Shown: positions 17,019-25,381, counted from the first letter of the stretch. The stretch is 64,000 bases of DNA from Ulvibacterium sp965228935 (GCF_965228935.1 NZ_OZ245846.1:62001-126000); one strand, 5' to 3'. Program-made: numbers and translations. Notes: generated from the sequence alone by a model not told the origin.

Positions 17019-17147
17019 ACAAACACCTATGGAAATCAGTAATTTTACCTCTGGTTAACTACGGGAATCATTTGTATCAACGCATAAAAAGGTGGGGATA
17101 ATGCCGAACCAAAACCGATGGATTTCCGGAAATTATCGTTTTGAAAG

Positions 17148-17963
17148 ATGTATCGGATATACAGTCCTCCAGCCCATTTAAAAAGAATCATTAGGCATTT
17201 CTGGTTACTGGATGTTGATTCGGAAGAAAAGACCTTAAAGGAATATATGTTCTCCTATCCCTATGTGAATTGGGTTTTTACACTTGGGACACCTTATACC
17301 GTTAAAGATGATCTATTTGGCCCTGTATCCATTGAGGACACCTGTATTCTTGGTCCGCGTACCAACTTTGCCGAATATGTACATCCTATGGGCAATCTGA
17401 CCTTTGGGGTGACTTTTCAATTTGGAAGTTCATTCCCCATTTTTAAGGAGGAAACCAAATACCTGACCAATAAAACTTTGCTGCAGGAGGAAATATTCCC
17501 AACTGCAAATTGGCTCACACCATTGTTTAAGGAGACCCATTTGAACGCATTTATACATGAACTGGGCAAACAAATCGGTGAATTCAATTTTGATATCGAT
17601 AGAAGTGGTTATTCCGTATGGTACAGGTTTATTGAAGCCATAACCACAGGAAAGCACTATTCCACTTCGATGTTTCAAATAGCCAAACTACTGCATGTGA
17701 CCCAGAGACACCTCCAAAGAATTACAATGCGCTATTCCGGCCTTACGCCAAAACAGGTTCAGTCGATGCTTCGGTGCAGGCTGGCCTTGAAGCAAATCCA
17801 AAAAAGCGGAATGATCTCTGATTTTTTCCTTTTCGGTTTCTACGACCAAAACCACTTTATCAAGGAAGTCAAGAAGTGGTCCGGTTTTACACCTGGTAAA
17901 CTGTTATCCCTTATTGAAATCGCAAAGCGGCCGAGTCAAAATAGCCATAAGGCACTATCCTAG
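17148..17963 (+). CDS. AraC-family regulator with DUF6597-like N-terminus
   Basis: A 271-residue protein. The N-terminal half (MYRIYSPPAHLKRIIRHFWLLD through FGVTFQFGSSF) matches the sensor domain called DUF6597 in Bacteroidota regulators. The C-terminal half has two helix-turn-helix motifs, ISTxx-type: TSMFQIAKLLHVTQRHLQRITMRYSGLTPKQVQ and SDFFLFGFYDQNHFIKEVKKWSGFTPGKL. The gene is divergent from thiC. The large inverted repeat between them is the obvious candidate binding site, for itself or for thiC. Ligand and targets are not shown by the sequence. Confidence 0.85.
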   Translation: MYRIYSPPAHLKRIIRHFWLLDVDSEEKTLKEYMFSYPYVNWVFTLGTPYTVKDDLFGPVSIEDTCILGPRTNFAEYVHPMGNLTFGVTFQFGSSFPIFKEETKYLTNKTLLQEEIFPTANWLTPLFKETHLNAFIHELGKQIGEFNFDIDRSGYSVWYRFIEAITTGKHYSTSMFQIAKLLHVTQRHLQRITMRYSGLTPKQVQSMLRCRLALKQIQKSGMISDFFLFGFYDQNHFIKEVKKWSGFTPGKLLSLIEIAKRPSQNSHKALS

Positions 17964-18015
17964 TCTTTTATAAAGCATTGGTCTTGCCATGGATTTCTAG
18001 TTCCGGTAAAAATCA

Positions 18016-18055
18016 TTAAAAAAGGCCGGAAACCAAACCTTATCAATCTCCGGCC
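18016..18055 (-). terminator. Intrinsic terminator of the haem operon (minus strand)
   Basis: CCGGCC (18050-18055) pairs with GGCCGG (18024-18029) around a 20-base loop. Read on the minus strand the stem is followed by TTTTTTAATGATTTTT, the required T tract. It lies 17 bases after the DoxX stop. Confidence 0.8.
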
Positions 18056-18071
18056 CCAAACTAACTCAAAT

Positions 18072-18521
18072 TCAAATCGGTTTTATCCATAACAGGTGTT
18101 TCCACTTGTCCTTTTCCTTGAGTACCAAAAGGATATTGATCAGAAACAATCCACCTGTTTGCAGAAGTTCCCCGACCTCATCGGATTCCAAGAAAACATG
18201 GAACAAAAAGATGTGTAACGTAATAGGCAGCAGAAAGAAAGCACCTACCAAACCGGTTCCCTGAAGCAGCAGCAACAGACCGAACAGCAATTCACAAATA
18301 CCCAAAACCTGCCAGAAATATCCCGTTTGTTTTGCTCCGCTGATATATAATATCTTTTGTAACGTATTTTCCTTTTCGGGCACCGTAAACTTTTCCGCTT
18401 TTTCCACCACTTCAACTGGAGAGGGCAAGGGTCTTTGGAATTTTTGCATACCTCCATAGAGCATCATGCCACCCAAGACCAACCGAAGAACGACGAACAG
18501 TATTTTTACCGGCATTTCCAT
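18072..18521 (-). CDS. DoxX-family membrane protein
   Basis: A 149-residue protein with four hydrophobic segments and the DoxX start: VLRLVLGGMMLYGGMQKFQRP, followed by a central segment GYFWQVLGICELLFGLLLLLQ and two C-terminal helices. DoxX proteins are small membrane partners of redox systems, but their precise role is mostly unknown. The start codon overlaps the hmuY stop (TAATG), so it is translationally coupled to the haem-binding lipoprotein. An intrinsic terminator follows. A link to haem or iron handling is inferred from this position only. Confidence 0.85.
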   Translation of the reverse strand: MEMPVKILFVVLRLVLGGMMLYGGMQKFQRPLPSPVEVVEKAEKFTVPEKENTLQKILYISGAKQTGYFWQVLGICELLFGLLLLLQGTGLVGAFFLLPITLHIFLFHVFLESDEVGELLQTGGLFLINILLVLKEKDKWKHLLWIKPI

Positions 18522-19159
18522 TATTCCAAGGTGGTTTGCCCTTCGTTGGGATTGTAGACGTAATTGAAAGTATAAAAACGGGGCTCGTCGGCCATGCCGT
18601 CGGGTTCCGCAGGTGCATCCCTATAGTAGCTCAATATCTCTACCTTGGCATATTTTCCATCGTAGGTCCGGATAACCAAGACCCGTCCTGGAATGGGCGA
18701 AATTAGATTCACGGGAAAAGGAGTATAGTTATACCATCCATTATCGCTTCCGGTGGGGATGGCAAAACCACTATCGGAATCTTGTGCAAAGGTGTAACTT
18801 GCAGCATCCGTAATATTGGTAAAGGTGCCCGTGGCTACGAAAGCCCCGGCATTCCCATTTCTTTCCGGTTCATCGTTAGTGCCCGTAGCAGCGCCACCGT
18901 TAACGGCTATCGTAGTACCCCTAAAGGCAATGTCCCATTCGGTTTCACTGGTCGTGACCGCACCGGTGGCAAAACTGAACTTTGTAAACGGGCCACCTAT
19001 GGGGTCGGGGGTGGGTTGTCCTCCGGTCTGCGGTGCAGGAATGTTGCCCGCGGTTTCACTTTCTATGGCCAAGGGCTCCGGACCGTTATCGTCGTCGCTA
19101 CATGAAACGAACGCAAAAGCGACAAAAAGTATAGTAAAGAATTTAATCATGGTTTTCAT
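18521..19159 (-). CDS. hmuY: HmuY-family haem-binding lipoprotein
   Basis: A 212-residue lipoprotein: MKTMIKFFTILFVAFAFVSC, with lipobox F-V-S-C. The mature part has the HmuY pattern, with the strand KFSFATGAVTTSETEWDIAFRGTTIAVNGG, a glycine-rich middle and a C-terminal LVIRTYDGKYAKVEILSYY ending FNYVYNPNEG. HmuY proteins take haem from host or environmental haemoproteins and hand it to HmuR. The gene directly follows the TonB receptor, 11 bases apart. The gene order receptor-HmuY-DoxX differs from the hmuYR order of Porphyromonas. The residues that would ligate haem cannot be fixed without a structure-based alignment. Confidence 0.88.
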   Translation of the reverse strand: MKTMIKFFTILFVAFAFVSCSDDDNGPEPLAIESETAGNIPAPQTGGQPTPDPIGGPFTKFSFATGAVTTSETEWDIAFRGTTIAVNGGAATGTNDEPERNGNAGAFVATGTFTNITDAASYTFAQDSDSGFAIPTGSDNGWYNYTPFPVNLISPIPGRVLVIRTYDGKYAKVEILSYYRDAPAEPDGMADEPRFYTFNYVYNPNEGQTTLE

Positions 19160-19170
19160 TGGGATTGTTT

Positions 19171-21264
19171 TTAGAATTGAAAATTGATTTTAGTAAATAG
19201 CAGTATTCCGGCAAGGCCGGGTATATTCTCCTCGTCCTTATAATCAAAGAGGTTGTTGGCCCCCAATTGTAAGGTGTACTTTTTCGAAAAGGTTTTGTTC
19301 AATGCCAGATTGGTAAGGGCATAGCCATCGACAAAAGTGGTATCAAAATCGTCTAGGATTCCGTTACCGTTACCATCGAAAAGTCCATACTTGCTTCTGT
19401 AGTTTATTCGGATATTAATATTGAAATCCCATCGGGGAATATCATAGAATATTTTGAAGTTGGCGGTGTGCCTGGAACGGTTGACGAGCCCAAAATAATC
19501 GGAGTTGTCCAAAGCTACGGTCTGTAGTGTTCGGGGATCGCGCGCAAAAACCTCGCCCCGTTCCAAGACCACCTTTTTTTCCTTATCCTTGGCATATAGC
19601 AACTGATAGCCTGCGGTAAAGGTCAATTGCTTGTTGAAACTATAACTGGCATCCATTTCAAGACCGGTTGTATAGATCCGGTCAAAATTGGCATAGCTGA
19701 ATACATTTTGCCCGTTGGTCCGTCTGGCAATGGCCCTAGTGTCGATCAGGTTTTTAAAGTCGTTTCGAAAAAAGTTGAGATTCAGTTTCACGTTTCCACG
19801 GACATATCCTGCGCCCAAATTGTACCCGATGGAACTTTCCGCTTCCAAGGGTTCTTCCAATTCGGATAGGTCAAAGAGGATTTCGGTCAATTGTCCCTGC
19901 GACTGCAGTTCCTGGACTTTTTCTACGGCAACGTTATAGCCCAGTACCGTATAACCGACTGCGGAATTGGTAAAATCAAAATACAATTGCCTAAAATCCG
20001 GGGCCTTAAATCCGTAACCCACGGAACCCTTCACCGAAATAGCGTTGCTCAATTGAAAATTCGCGGATGCCTTTGGGCTAAATTGGGACTGGTATTCGCT
20101 ATGGTTGTCGAAACGTGCTCCAAGAATCAGATTCAATTTTTCCCATGGAAAAAAATCATATTGGGTAAAAATGTATTGTGAATCAAAGACCACTTTTTCG
20201 TCAAAGAACGTGCGGTCCAGATTTTCATGATTATAACCCACCCCAGTGGTCAGTGCATGTTTGGGTTTAAAGGTATACGTGGCCCTGATTTCCGGCCTGA
20301 GCAGATTTTGGTCAAAGTTGCTTTGGCTGAAAACATCATCCGTAATCGGGCTTTGCAAGACTTCGGATGCCTTGTAATTGGTGTAGTAAAACTCGTATTC
20401 CAGGGCCCATTTTTCGTTGGCCTTATGATTAAACCTTAGATGTGCATTGGTCTCGTCAATATCACTATCTCCTTCAAACAACTCATCGTTTACAAAGAGG
20501 TCTGCTTGCTGATGCTGTTGGTAATATCTGCCGGAAGCGAATAGTTTTAATCGATCGGAAAAATCATAGAACACCTGACCGTTGAACGTATAATTATTGA
20601 AAGGGGGTACCGTTTGTCCTTGGGTTTCCGGTTGCAGGTCATAACCATCGCTATGCAAGGTATTGGCAAAAAAAGAATAGCCCAGTTTGTTCAATTTTTG
20701 GCCCAAGTTAATATTGGCATCATGGGTATTGAACGAAGCGAACCGATAGGAAACGTCACCATGCAAGTCTCCGTCCTTTGGAGTTTCCGTGATGATATTG
20801 ATGACCCCGCCCAACGCTTCGGACCCATATAGACTGGAGGAAGGCCCCTTTACCACTTCTATTTGTTTTATGTTACCGATGGTAAGCCTACTCAAATCCA
20901 AATTGCCTGCAGACCTTCCTACCAGAGGTACTCCATTAATGAGAACAAGTACATAATCAGAGCCGATACCCTGTATCTGTACACCTTCAAATCCACTTTC
21001 ATCGGCTACCGTAATGATCCCGGTCTGCTCGTTGAGGATTTCATCCAATCGAATGACCCCCGTTTTTTGCAACTGTGTTTTGGAGATTAAGGTAACCGGT
21101 AATGGTAGGGAAGAGAGCTGCCTCAATGTCCGAGTAGCGGTAATGATTACCTCGTCCAAATCCTCAACGGGTACAGAATCATTTCCCACAGCTATTTCCT
21201 GACCAAAAATTGAGGCTCCCAGAAACCCAATAAAAATAAGGATTAACACCTTATTTAGATCCAT
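19171..21264 (-). CDS. hmuR: TonB-dependent outer-membrane receptor, HmuR-like
   Basis: A 697-residue receptor. A signal peptide (MDLNKVLILIFIGFLGASIF) and the TonB-box-like stretch DLDEVIITATRT come first. The plug domain follows with LPLPVTLISKTQLQ, RLDEILNEQTGI, VQIQGIGSDYVLVLINGVP and IEVVKGPSSSLYGSEALGGVINI. The 22-strand barrel ends in KINFQF with the required C-terminal Phe. Size and plug resemble haem/vitamin B12-type receptors without the SusC extension. Location beside hmuY makes haem the likely cargo. I cannot confirm the extracellular haem-ligating histidines. It is divergent from the DUF6607 gene. Confidence 0.9.
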   Translation of the reverse strand: MDLNKVLILIFIGFLGASIFGQEIAVGNDSVPVEDLDEVIITATRTLRQLSSLPLPVTLISKTQLQKTGVIRLDEILNEQTGIITVADESGFEGVQIQGIGSDYVLVLINGVPLVGRSAGNLDLSRLTIGNIKQIEVVKGPSSSLYGSEALGGVINIITETPKDGDLHGDVSYRFASFNTHDANINLGQKLNKLGYSFFANTLHSDGYDLQPETQGQTVPPFNNYTFNGQVFYDFSDRLKLFASGRYYQQHQQADLFVNDELFEGDSDIDETNAHLRFNHKANEKWALEYEFYYTNYKASEVLQSPITDDVFSQSNFDQNLLRPEIRATYTFKPKHALTTGVGYNHENLDRTFFDEKVVFDSQYIFTQYDFFPWEKLNLILGARFDNHSEYQSQFSPKASANFQLSNAISVKGSVGYGFKAPDFRQLYFDFTNSAVGYTVLGYNVAVEKVQELQSQGQLTEILFDLSELEEPLEAESSIGYNLGAGYVRGNVKLNLNFFRNDFKNLIDTRAIARRTNGQNVFSYANFDRIYTTGLEMDASYSFNKQLTFTAGYQLLYAKDKEKKVVLERGEVFARDPRTLQTVALDNSDYFGLVNRSRHTANFKIFYDIPRWDFNINIRINYRSKYGLFDGNGNGILDDFDTTFVDGYALTNLALNKTFSKKYTLQLGANNLFDYKDEENIPGLAGILLFTKINFQF

Positions 21265-21294
21265 TCTACATAATTATTTGGACAAATATATAAG

Positions 21295-21331
21295 TTATTT
21301 TTAATCAATCTAAATAAAAATACTATTTTTG
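21295..21331. promoter_or_regulatory. Divergent promoter region with possible Fur-like dyad and a -7 element
   Basis: TTATTTTTAATC (21295-21306) and the inverse of its mirror in AATCTAAATAA form an AT-rich imperfect dyad of about 8 matches in 11. TATTTTTG (21324-21331) fits the Bacteroidota -7 consensus TAnnTTTG for the plus-strand gene. A Fur-type iron operator here would fit the haem genes on both sides, but the match is weak. Confidence 0.35.
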
Positions 21332-21368
21332 GAGAAGAAATTTTGAATATCAATTAAAACCTATAATC

Positions 21369-22295
21369 ATGAAAAATTTAGCTCTTTTTGGGCTGTTGTC
21401 CGCTATGTTCACCCTCCCAGTCCTTGCCCAGGAAAACAAAAAACTGCAGGACATCAAGTCTATCAAGGATATGTGTGGCTGCTATGAAATCAAGTTCAAG
21501 TACACGGAGACATTTGCCCCCGAAATCGATTATGAAAAGCACCACGATTATACTGCCGCCGCTCTGGAATGGGCCCAACTTATAGAGGACAAAAACAACA
21601 AATTATCGATACAACATATTTTGGTGGTCAATGATACCATGGTGGTAAAACATTGGCGACAAGATTGGGAGTACGAAAACCAAAATGTTTTTTATTACGA
21701 TAAGGACAATACCTGGAAGTTCAAAAAGCTCCCCGTAGAAAAGGTAAAGGGACAATGGACCCAAAAGGTCTTTCAAGTGGATGATAGTCCCAGATATTCA
21801 GGTTCGGCCACTTGGATCCATGTGGATGGCAAGCATTATTGGGAAAACAAGACGGATGCCCCCCTACCCAGAAGGGAATACAGCAAAAGAAAGGATTACA
21901 ACGTAATGCTCCGTGGCAACCGACAGGAAATTACCGATTATGGCTGGGTACACGAACAGGACAACGATAAGGTAGTCCGGGAAGATGGCAAGGAAGATGT
22001 GCTATTGGCTCAGGAGAAAGGCTATAACATCTATACCAAAGTAGCCGATGAAAAATGTAAACTCGCCCAGGATTGGTGGAAATCGAACCACAAGTTTTGG
22101 GGAAAAGTCCGCAAATCTTGGGACAAGGTGTATGACAGGGAGGGAGAGTTGACCCTCAACAAAGCGGTAGATGGGCAACCACTGTTCATGCATTTTTATC
22201 CCTTGGAAAAAGGGAAGGCCAAAACAAAGGATATTAATGAGGTCATTCAAAAGTTCACGACCGATAAATCGGTAATGGATGTACAAGGTAAATAA
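21369..22295 (+). CDS. DUF6607 family secreted protein
   Basis: A 308-residue protein with a cleavable signal peptide (MKNLALFGLLSAMFTLPVLAQ). The mature part is rich in Trp, Tyr and Lys: MCGCYEIKFKYTETFAP, VKHWRQDWEYENQNVFYYDK, WTQKVFQVDDSPRYSGSATW, LPRREYSKRKDYNV. It resembles the family annotated as DUF6607 in Bacteroidota. Function is unknown. It is the first gene of a run divergent from hmuR, and its 3' end overlaps the next gene by 17 bases. The DUF6607-FMN-binding-HmuYR arrangement suggests a periplasmic role in haem uptake, which is inference. Confidence 0.8.
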   Translation: MKNLALFGLLSAMFTLPVLAQENKKLQDIKSIKDMCGCYEIKFKYTETFAPEIDYEKHHDYTAAALEWAQLIEDKNNKLSIQHILVVNDTMVVKHWRQDWEYENQNVFYYDKDNTWKFKKLPVEKVKGQWTQKVFQVDDSPRYSGSATWIHVDGKHYWENKTDAPLPRREYSKRKDYNVMLRGNRQEITDYGWVHEQDNDKVVREDGKEDVLLAQEKGYNIYTKVADEKCKLAQDWWKSNHKFWGKVRKSWDKVYDREGELTLNKAVDGQPLFMHFYPLEKGKAKTKDINEVIQKFTTDKSVMDVQGK

Positions 22296-22833
22296 ACCTT
22301 TTTCCTTGCTAATCGCCTTCTGGGCCGTTCTACTATGTTTTTCGTTTTCCGAATTGCAAATTTCCCCCAGGTTGCAAAAGAAAATAGATGCTGCCATCCA
22401 TTCAACGTACGGAATCGAAACCTTCGAGTTAAAGAGAATCGCCATCGCGCCGGATTTACAGGATACCGTTCCCTTACTAATGAACGATGATTCCCTTTTT
22501 GAAATAGTCCAGGATACGGATTTAGTTGGATACCTATATTTGGGCGAGGCCCCTAGTATGAAACAAAAGTTCGATTATATCGTTATGTTCGATCTTGATT
22601 TGGTCATAAAAAAATCAAAGGTGTTGATTTACAGGGAGGATTATGGCCAACAGATCGGAAGCCAACGATGGTTGAAACAGTTTATAGGATTATCCGCTAC
22701 CGATGTTCCCCTATACGCCGAAAACATCGATGCCATCTCCGGAGCTACCATTTCCGCATCCAATATGACAAAGGCGGTGGCCAATGTCTTAAAAAGTATA
22801 GCCATTTTAGAAGAAAAACAACTATTGCCATGA
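22279..22833 (+). CDS. FMN-binding domain protein, periplasmic
   Basis: A 184-residue protein with an N-terminal membrane or signal segment (NKPFSLLIAFWAVLLCFSFS) and the FMN_bind signature near its C-terminus: DAISGATISASNMTKAV. In NqrC/RnfG-like proteins the threonine of the SGAT motif is covalently flavinylated by ApbE, and the same residue is present here. A periplasmic electron-transfer role is likely. The start ATG at 22279 lies inside the DUF6607 gene, and the stop overlaps the following gene's ATG by four bases. Both overlaps show tight coupling in the haem-linked run. Confidence 0.82.
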   Translation: MYKVNKPFSLLIAFWAVLLCFSFSELQISPRLQKKIDAAIHSTYGIETFELKRIAIAPDLQDTVPLLMNDDSLFEIVQDTDLVGYLYLGEAPSMKQKFDYIVMFDLDLVIKKSKVLIYREDYGQQIGSQRWLKQFIGLSATDVPLYAENIDAISGATISASNMTKAVANVLKSIAILEEKQLLP

Positions 22834-23198
22834 GCCATATGCAAGATATTAATCCAATTTACCACAATCCATTTGGGGTGGCCTTTCAATGGAAAAGAAA
22901 CAGTGTAAAGGACATCAATAAGGTTCAATTGGTCTTTCGTGACACGGGCCTGCTGCTTTCCAAAAAGGAATTGAAGGATTTTCAAAAAAGCATTAAATGC
23001 ACTATGGAAACTAGCACCCTTTGCCAGGACTGTCCGCAAAACGAGTCGTGTAGGGCTCTTTTATTGGATACCCCTGCGCCACAGGTTACATTGGCCTTAA
23101 GTAAAAAAGAGTTAAATGCCGTTCACGATCTGGTAGCAGGAACACTGTTCCAGTTACAACTGGACCATCTTTTGTACGGCTCAAAGGATTCCGAGTAA
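22830..23198 (+). CDS. Hypothetical protein with a CxxC-rich segment
   Basis: A 122-residue protein starting MSHMQDINPIYHNPFGVAF at an ATG that overlaps the FMN-binding stop (ATGA). The same frame is open 54 codons further upstream but only inside the preceding gene. No signal peptide is seen, so it is cytoplasmic. A central stretch CTMETSTLCQDCPQNESC carries four cysteines and could bind iron-sulphur or zinc. The rest (KVQLVFRDTGLLLSKKELKDF and LSKKELNAVHDLVAGTLFQ) looks like a small alpha/beta fold. The family is not recognised. It is the third gene of a run that starts at DUF6607. Confidence 0.72.
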   Translation: MSHMQDINPIYHNPFGVAFQWKRNSVKDINKVQLVFRDTGLLLSKKELKDFQKSIKCTMETSTLCQDCPQNESCRALLLDTPAPQVTLALSKKELNAVHDLVAGTLFQLQLDHLLYGSKDSE

Positions 23199-23239
23199 GC
23201 TCCCATTCTTCCATTCCGCTAAAAAGTAGAGCAGGCCCA

Positions 23240-23731
23240 ATGCAATTCTATTGTTCCATTCAACATTTTCCCAAAGAGGTAAAGCTTGTTATTGGCATTT
23301 TTTTGGTGGTTCTTAGTATTGGGTTCTTATCGGCTTTGCAATTTGTATCTGTAACAACCGAAGCAAGCCCCCAAGGTATTCAGGAAAACTATCTGGGCAA
23401 TGAGGAAGACCTGGAAGCAGAGGAGATGAAATTCAAAAAAAATGAAAAACAGCTGCTCAATATTATCCATAGCCATATTTTATCCATGGGTCTTATCTTC
23501 TTTGTTTTGGCCCTTTTGGTAACGACTACCCCTATAAAGGGATTCTTTAGACGGTTCCTTTTATTAGAGCCCTTGCTTTCCGTACTTGCGACCTTTGGAG
23601 GAATTTATTTTTTATGGAAAGGTGTTTTATGGATGAAATATGTGGTTATGATTTCCGGGGGATTGATGACGATTTCTTTTGTAATTTCCGTTATTGTAAT
23701 TTTTTATGGATTGTTTGGAATGAAAAAATGA
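23240..23731 (+). CDS. Four-helix membrane protein, unknown function
   Basis: A 163-residue integral membrane protein. Hydrophobic segments lie at about 17-36, 78-95, 105-122 and 130-158. A long periplasmic or cytoplasmic loop rich in Glu and Lys separates the first two. The second helix carries HSHILSMGLIFFVLALL, with two histidines that could ligate haem, a feature worth noting in a haem-uptake context. The stop overlaps the next gene by four bases (ATGA). No family is recognised. Confidence 0.7.
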   Translation: MQFYCSIQHFPKEVKLVIGIFLVVLSIGFLSALQFVSVTTEASPQGIQENYLGNEEDLEAEEMKFKKNEKQLLNIIHSHILSMGLIFFVLALLVTTTPIKGFFRRFLLLEPLLSVLATFGGIYFLWKGVLWMKYVVMISGGLMTISFVISVIVIFYGLFGMKK

Positions 23732-24273
23732 GAGGACTTTTTTCAATATTGGCTGTTTTTGCCCTCAGTATAGGGTCTACGGTTGCACAGCAGGACGACG
23801 TCCATAAAGTAGAATCCAGATATTTTAAAAACCTCTACCGCATTAACGATTCCATCTACCGCTCGGAACAACCGAGCAAAAAAGGATTTCGCGAATTGGA
23901 AGCCCTGGGGATAAAGACGATCATTAATTTGCGAAGGCTAAAAGAGGATAACAAAAAAGCAAAAGGTACCGATTTACAATTAAAAAAAATACCATTAAGG
24001 GCTGCCAAGATGGTGGAGGCCGATATAAACAATGTGCTCCATATAATCCAAGTTTCGGAAAAACCGGCCTTGATCCATTGCTGGCACGGGTCAGATCGGA
24101 CCGGTGTCATCATTGCGGCCTATCGGGTTGTAGTTGAGAATTGGGAAAAGGAAAGGGCTATACGCGAGTTTAAACGGAAAGAGTTCGGTTATCATGAGCG
24201 ATGGTATCCCAACCTTTTGGAATTGATTTCAAATCTCAACGAAGATGGAATACGGGGAAAATTGGGAATTTAG
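23728..24273 (+). CDS. Periplasmic tyrosine/dual-specificity phosphatase-like protein
   Basis: A 181-residue protein from ATG 23728 with signal peptide MRGLFSILAVFALSIGSTVA. The catalytic loop is H117-C118-W-H-G-S-D-R124-T-G, the HCx5R of cysteine phosphatases. YRSEQPSKKGFRELEALGIKTIINLR resembles the conserved N-terminal part of the DSP/PTP group that includes the eukaryotic Siw14/Oca-type phosphatases. The likely substrate is a phosphoprotein, phosphoinositide or inositol pyrophosphate, or another phospho-metabolite. The start overlaps the previous gene. It is the last gene of the haem-side run. I left out a longer open frame upstream because it lies inside the preceding gene. Confidence 0.8.
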   Translation: MRGLFSILAVFALSIGSTVAQQDDVHKVESRYFKNLYRINDSIYRSEQPSKKGFRELEALGIKTIINLRRLKEDNKKAKGTDLQLKKIPLRAAKMVEADINNVLHIIQVSEKPALIHCWHGSDRTGVIIAAYRVVVENWEKERAIREFKRKEFGYHERWYPNLLELISNLNEDGIRGKLGI

Positions 24274-24448
24274 AAGGTTCATTTAGTGGGAGAAGCCTAT
24301 CATTTTTCGGTGAGGATTACACCCCTGAATTACTAAATAGCAAAGGATTGTCAAGTTCTTCAGATACGTCCCAGTTACAATAAATGAGTTTTTAAAGTAT
24401 CTTTCTTTAATTTTTTTAGTCTACTTTATAAACTTTAAAAATATCATA

Positions 24449-24568
24449 ATGAAAGGAAATTGTTCGTGCCCCGATTGTAAGTGTACACAGTGTGAATGTT
24501 TAAGTTGTTCGCCCAAAAGCTGTACCTGCAAAATTTGCGATTGCCCAAAATGTACATGCTGTAATTAA
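24449..24568 (+). CDS. 39-residue cysteine-rich metallothionein-like peptide
   Basis: The frame runs ATG at 24449 to TAA at 24568, giving 39 residues with 14 cysteines. It starts MKGNCSCPDCKCTQCEC and ends DCPKCTCCN. The cysteines sit mostly in C-x-C and C-x2-C pairs with Lys, Asp, Ser and Thr between. No aromatic residue or histidine is present. This is the composition of a metallothionein, which chelates Zn, Cu or Cd through thiolates. It lies 34 bases upstream of the SigZ-like gene on the same strand, so the two are probably one transcript. The gene is too short for many annotation filters. Family membership is inferred from composition. Confidence 0.75.
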   Translation: MKGNCSCPDCKCTQCECLSCSPKSCTCKICDCPKCTCCN

Positions 24569-24602
24569 ATTGTGATCAACCCATTGCCTAAGGTTTGCAC
24601 AT

Positions 24603-25118
24603 ATGGATTTATCCACTTCAAAAATTTGGGAGAAGTTTTACACAGACCTCTATTTTTTTACCTTAAGAAGGGTAAAAAACAAGGATGTAGCGAATGATAT
24701 CCTTCAAAATAGCTTTATAAAGATTCACCGTAATTTAAATAGGCTACAACAACCGAACAAGGTTAGGCAATGGGTCTTTCAAATTACCCGTAATGAAATT
24801 GCAAATTTCCACAAAGGCAACAAAATGCCTGATAGCCCTCTCGATGTAAACGGAACAAGTGCAGATTTTCTATGTTGTTTCGATAGATTTGTTGCTGAAT
24901 TACCTGAAATCTATAAAGTAGTTATTCTGCCTGTGTATTTTCAGGGCAAGAAACAGGCTGAAGTTGCCAAGGACTTGGGAATTTCCCTCCCCAACGTCAA
25001 AGCTAGGATACGAAGGGCCAAGAACACTTTAAAGGAACGATTCACGAATTGTTGCAAATATGTCAGTAACGAAAAAGGCCAATTGATCGGAGAACCGGAT
25101 TGCGCAATCTGTAATTAG
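24603..25118 (+). CDS. sigZ: RNA polymerase sigma factor of the SigZ type
   Basis: A 171-residue ECF-group sigma-70 factor. Region 2 is TDLYFFTLRRVKNKDVANDILQNSFIKIHRNL and region 4 is LPEIYKVVILPVYFQGKKQAEVAKDLGISLPNVKARIRRAK. The C-terminal tail carries C150, C151, C167 and C170 (TNCCKYVSN and DCAIC), and a CC pair lies in the linker. The cysteine-bearing C-terminus is a mark of SigZ-like factors, which often lack an anti-sigma gene beside them, as here. The cysteines could sense metal or thiol stress directly. It is preceded by the cysteine-rich peptide gene, an unusual pairing. Confidence 0.88.
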   Translation: MDLSTSKIWEKFYTDLYFFTLRRVKNKDVANDILQNSFIKIHRNLNRLQQPNKVRQWVFQITRNEIANFHKGNKMPDSPLDVNGTSADFLCCFDRFVAELPEIYKVVILPVYFQGKKQAEVAKDLGISLPNVKARIRRAKNTLKERFTNCCKYVSNEKGQLIGEPDCAICN

Positions 25119-25323
25119 ATACGGAATGCATCGGTCACCAAGCCTAAGATATTCTCAATATTCTCAAACTACTGTTTGATTTTTCCCTTTTTGAATACAC
25201 CTCATTTGAGGTTATCCCCAAATCTCACATTTTTCATAATGGTTTTTTTAATGAGAATATTAAGAACTACCTCAATGGAAAAACCAATGACATTTCGATG
25301 TAAAAAATCCCTTTTCTTACATT

Positions 25324-25381
25324 TTGGTCATTTACACTTTGATTTTGGTTAACCCATAGGGGTATACTCGAGATACATTTG
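25324..25381 (+). promoter_or_regulatory. AraC-type promoter A (efflux adaptor): direct repeat plus -7 box
   Basis: TTGGTCA (25324-25330) is repeated as TTGGTTA starting at 25345, exactly 21 bases on. The -7 element TACATTTG is at 25374-25381. The TTTG starts 31 bases after the GG of the second half-site. The adaptor gene starts 43 bases downstream of the -7 element. No -33 TTTG is present at the usual spacing, as expected for an activator-dependent promoter. Together with the inverted repeat at 25381-25422 this accounts for the 305 bases between sigZ and the adaptor gene. I saw nothing else there. Confidence 0.75.

Noticed and set aside
16904..17147. TPP riboswitch upstream of thiC
   Set aside because: I looked on the minus strand for the CTGAGA-type conserved bases and found none. 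A covariance search would be decisive.
21295..21331. Confident Fur box at the haem promoters
   Set aside because: The dyad has only about 8 of 11 matches in very AT-rich DNA, so it is listed as a low-confidence regulatory region only.
22668..22829. Longer start for the Cys-rich protein at 22830
   Set aside because: The extra 54 residues lie inside the FMN-binding gene and are arginine/histidine-rich nonsense. The ATGA overlap start is typical of the operon.
23614..23727. Upstream extension of the phosphatase frame
   Set aside because: It overlaps the membrane-protein gene in another frame and would destroy the clear signal peptide at 23728.
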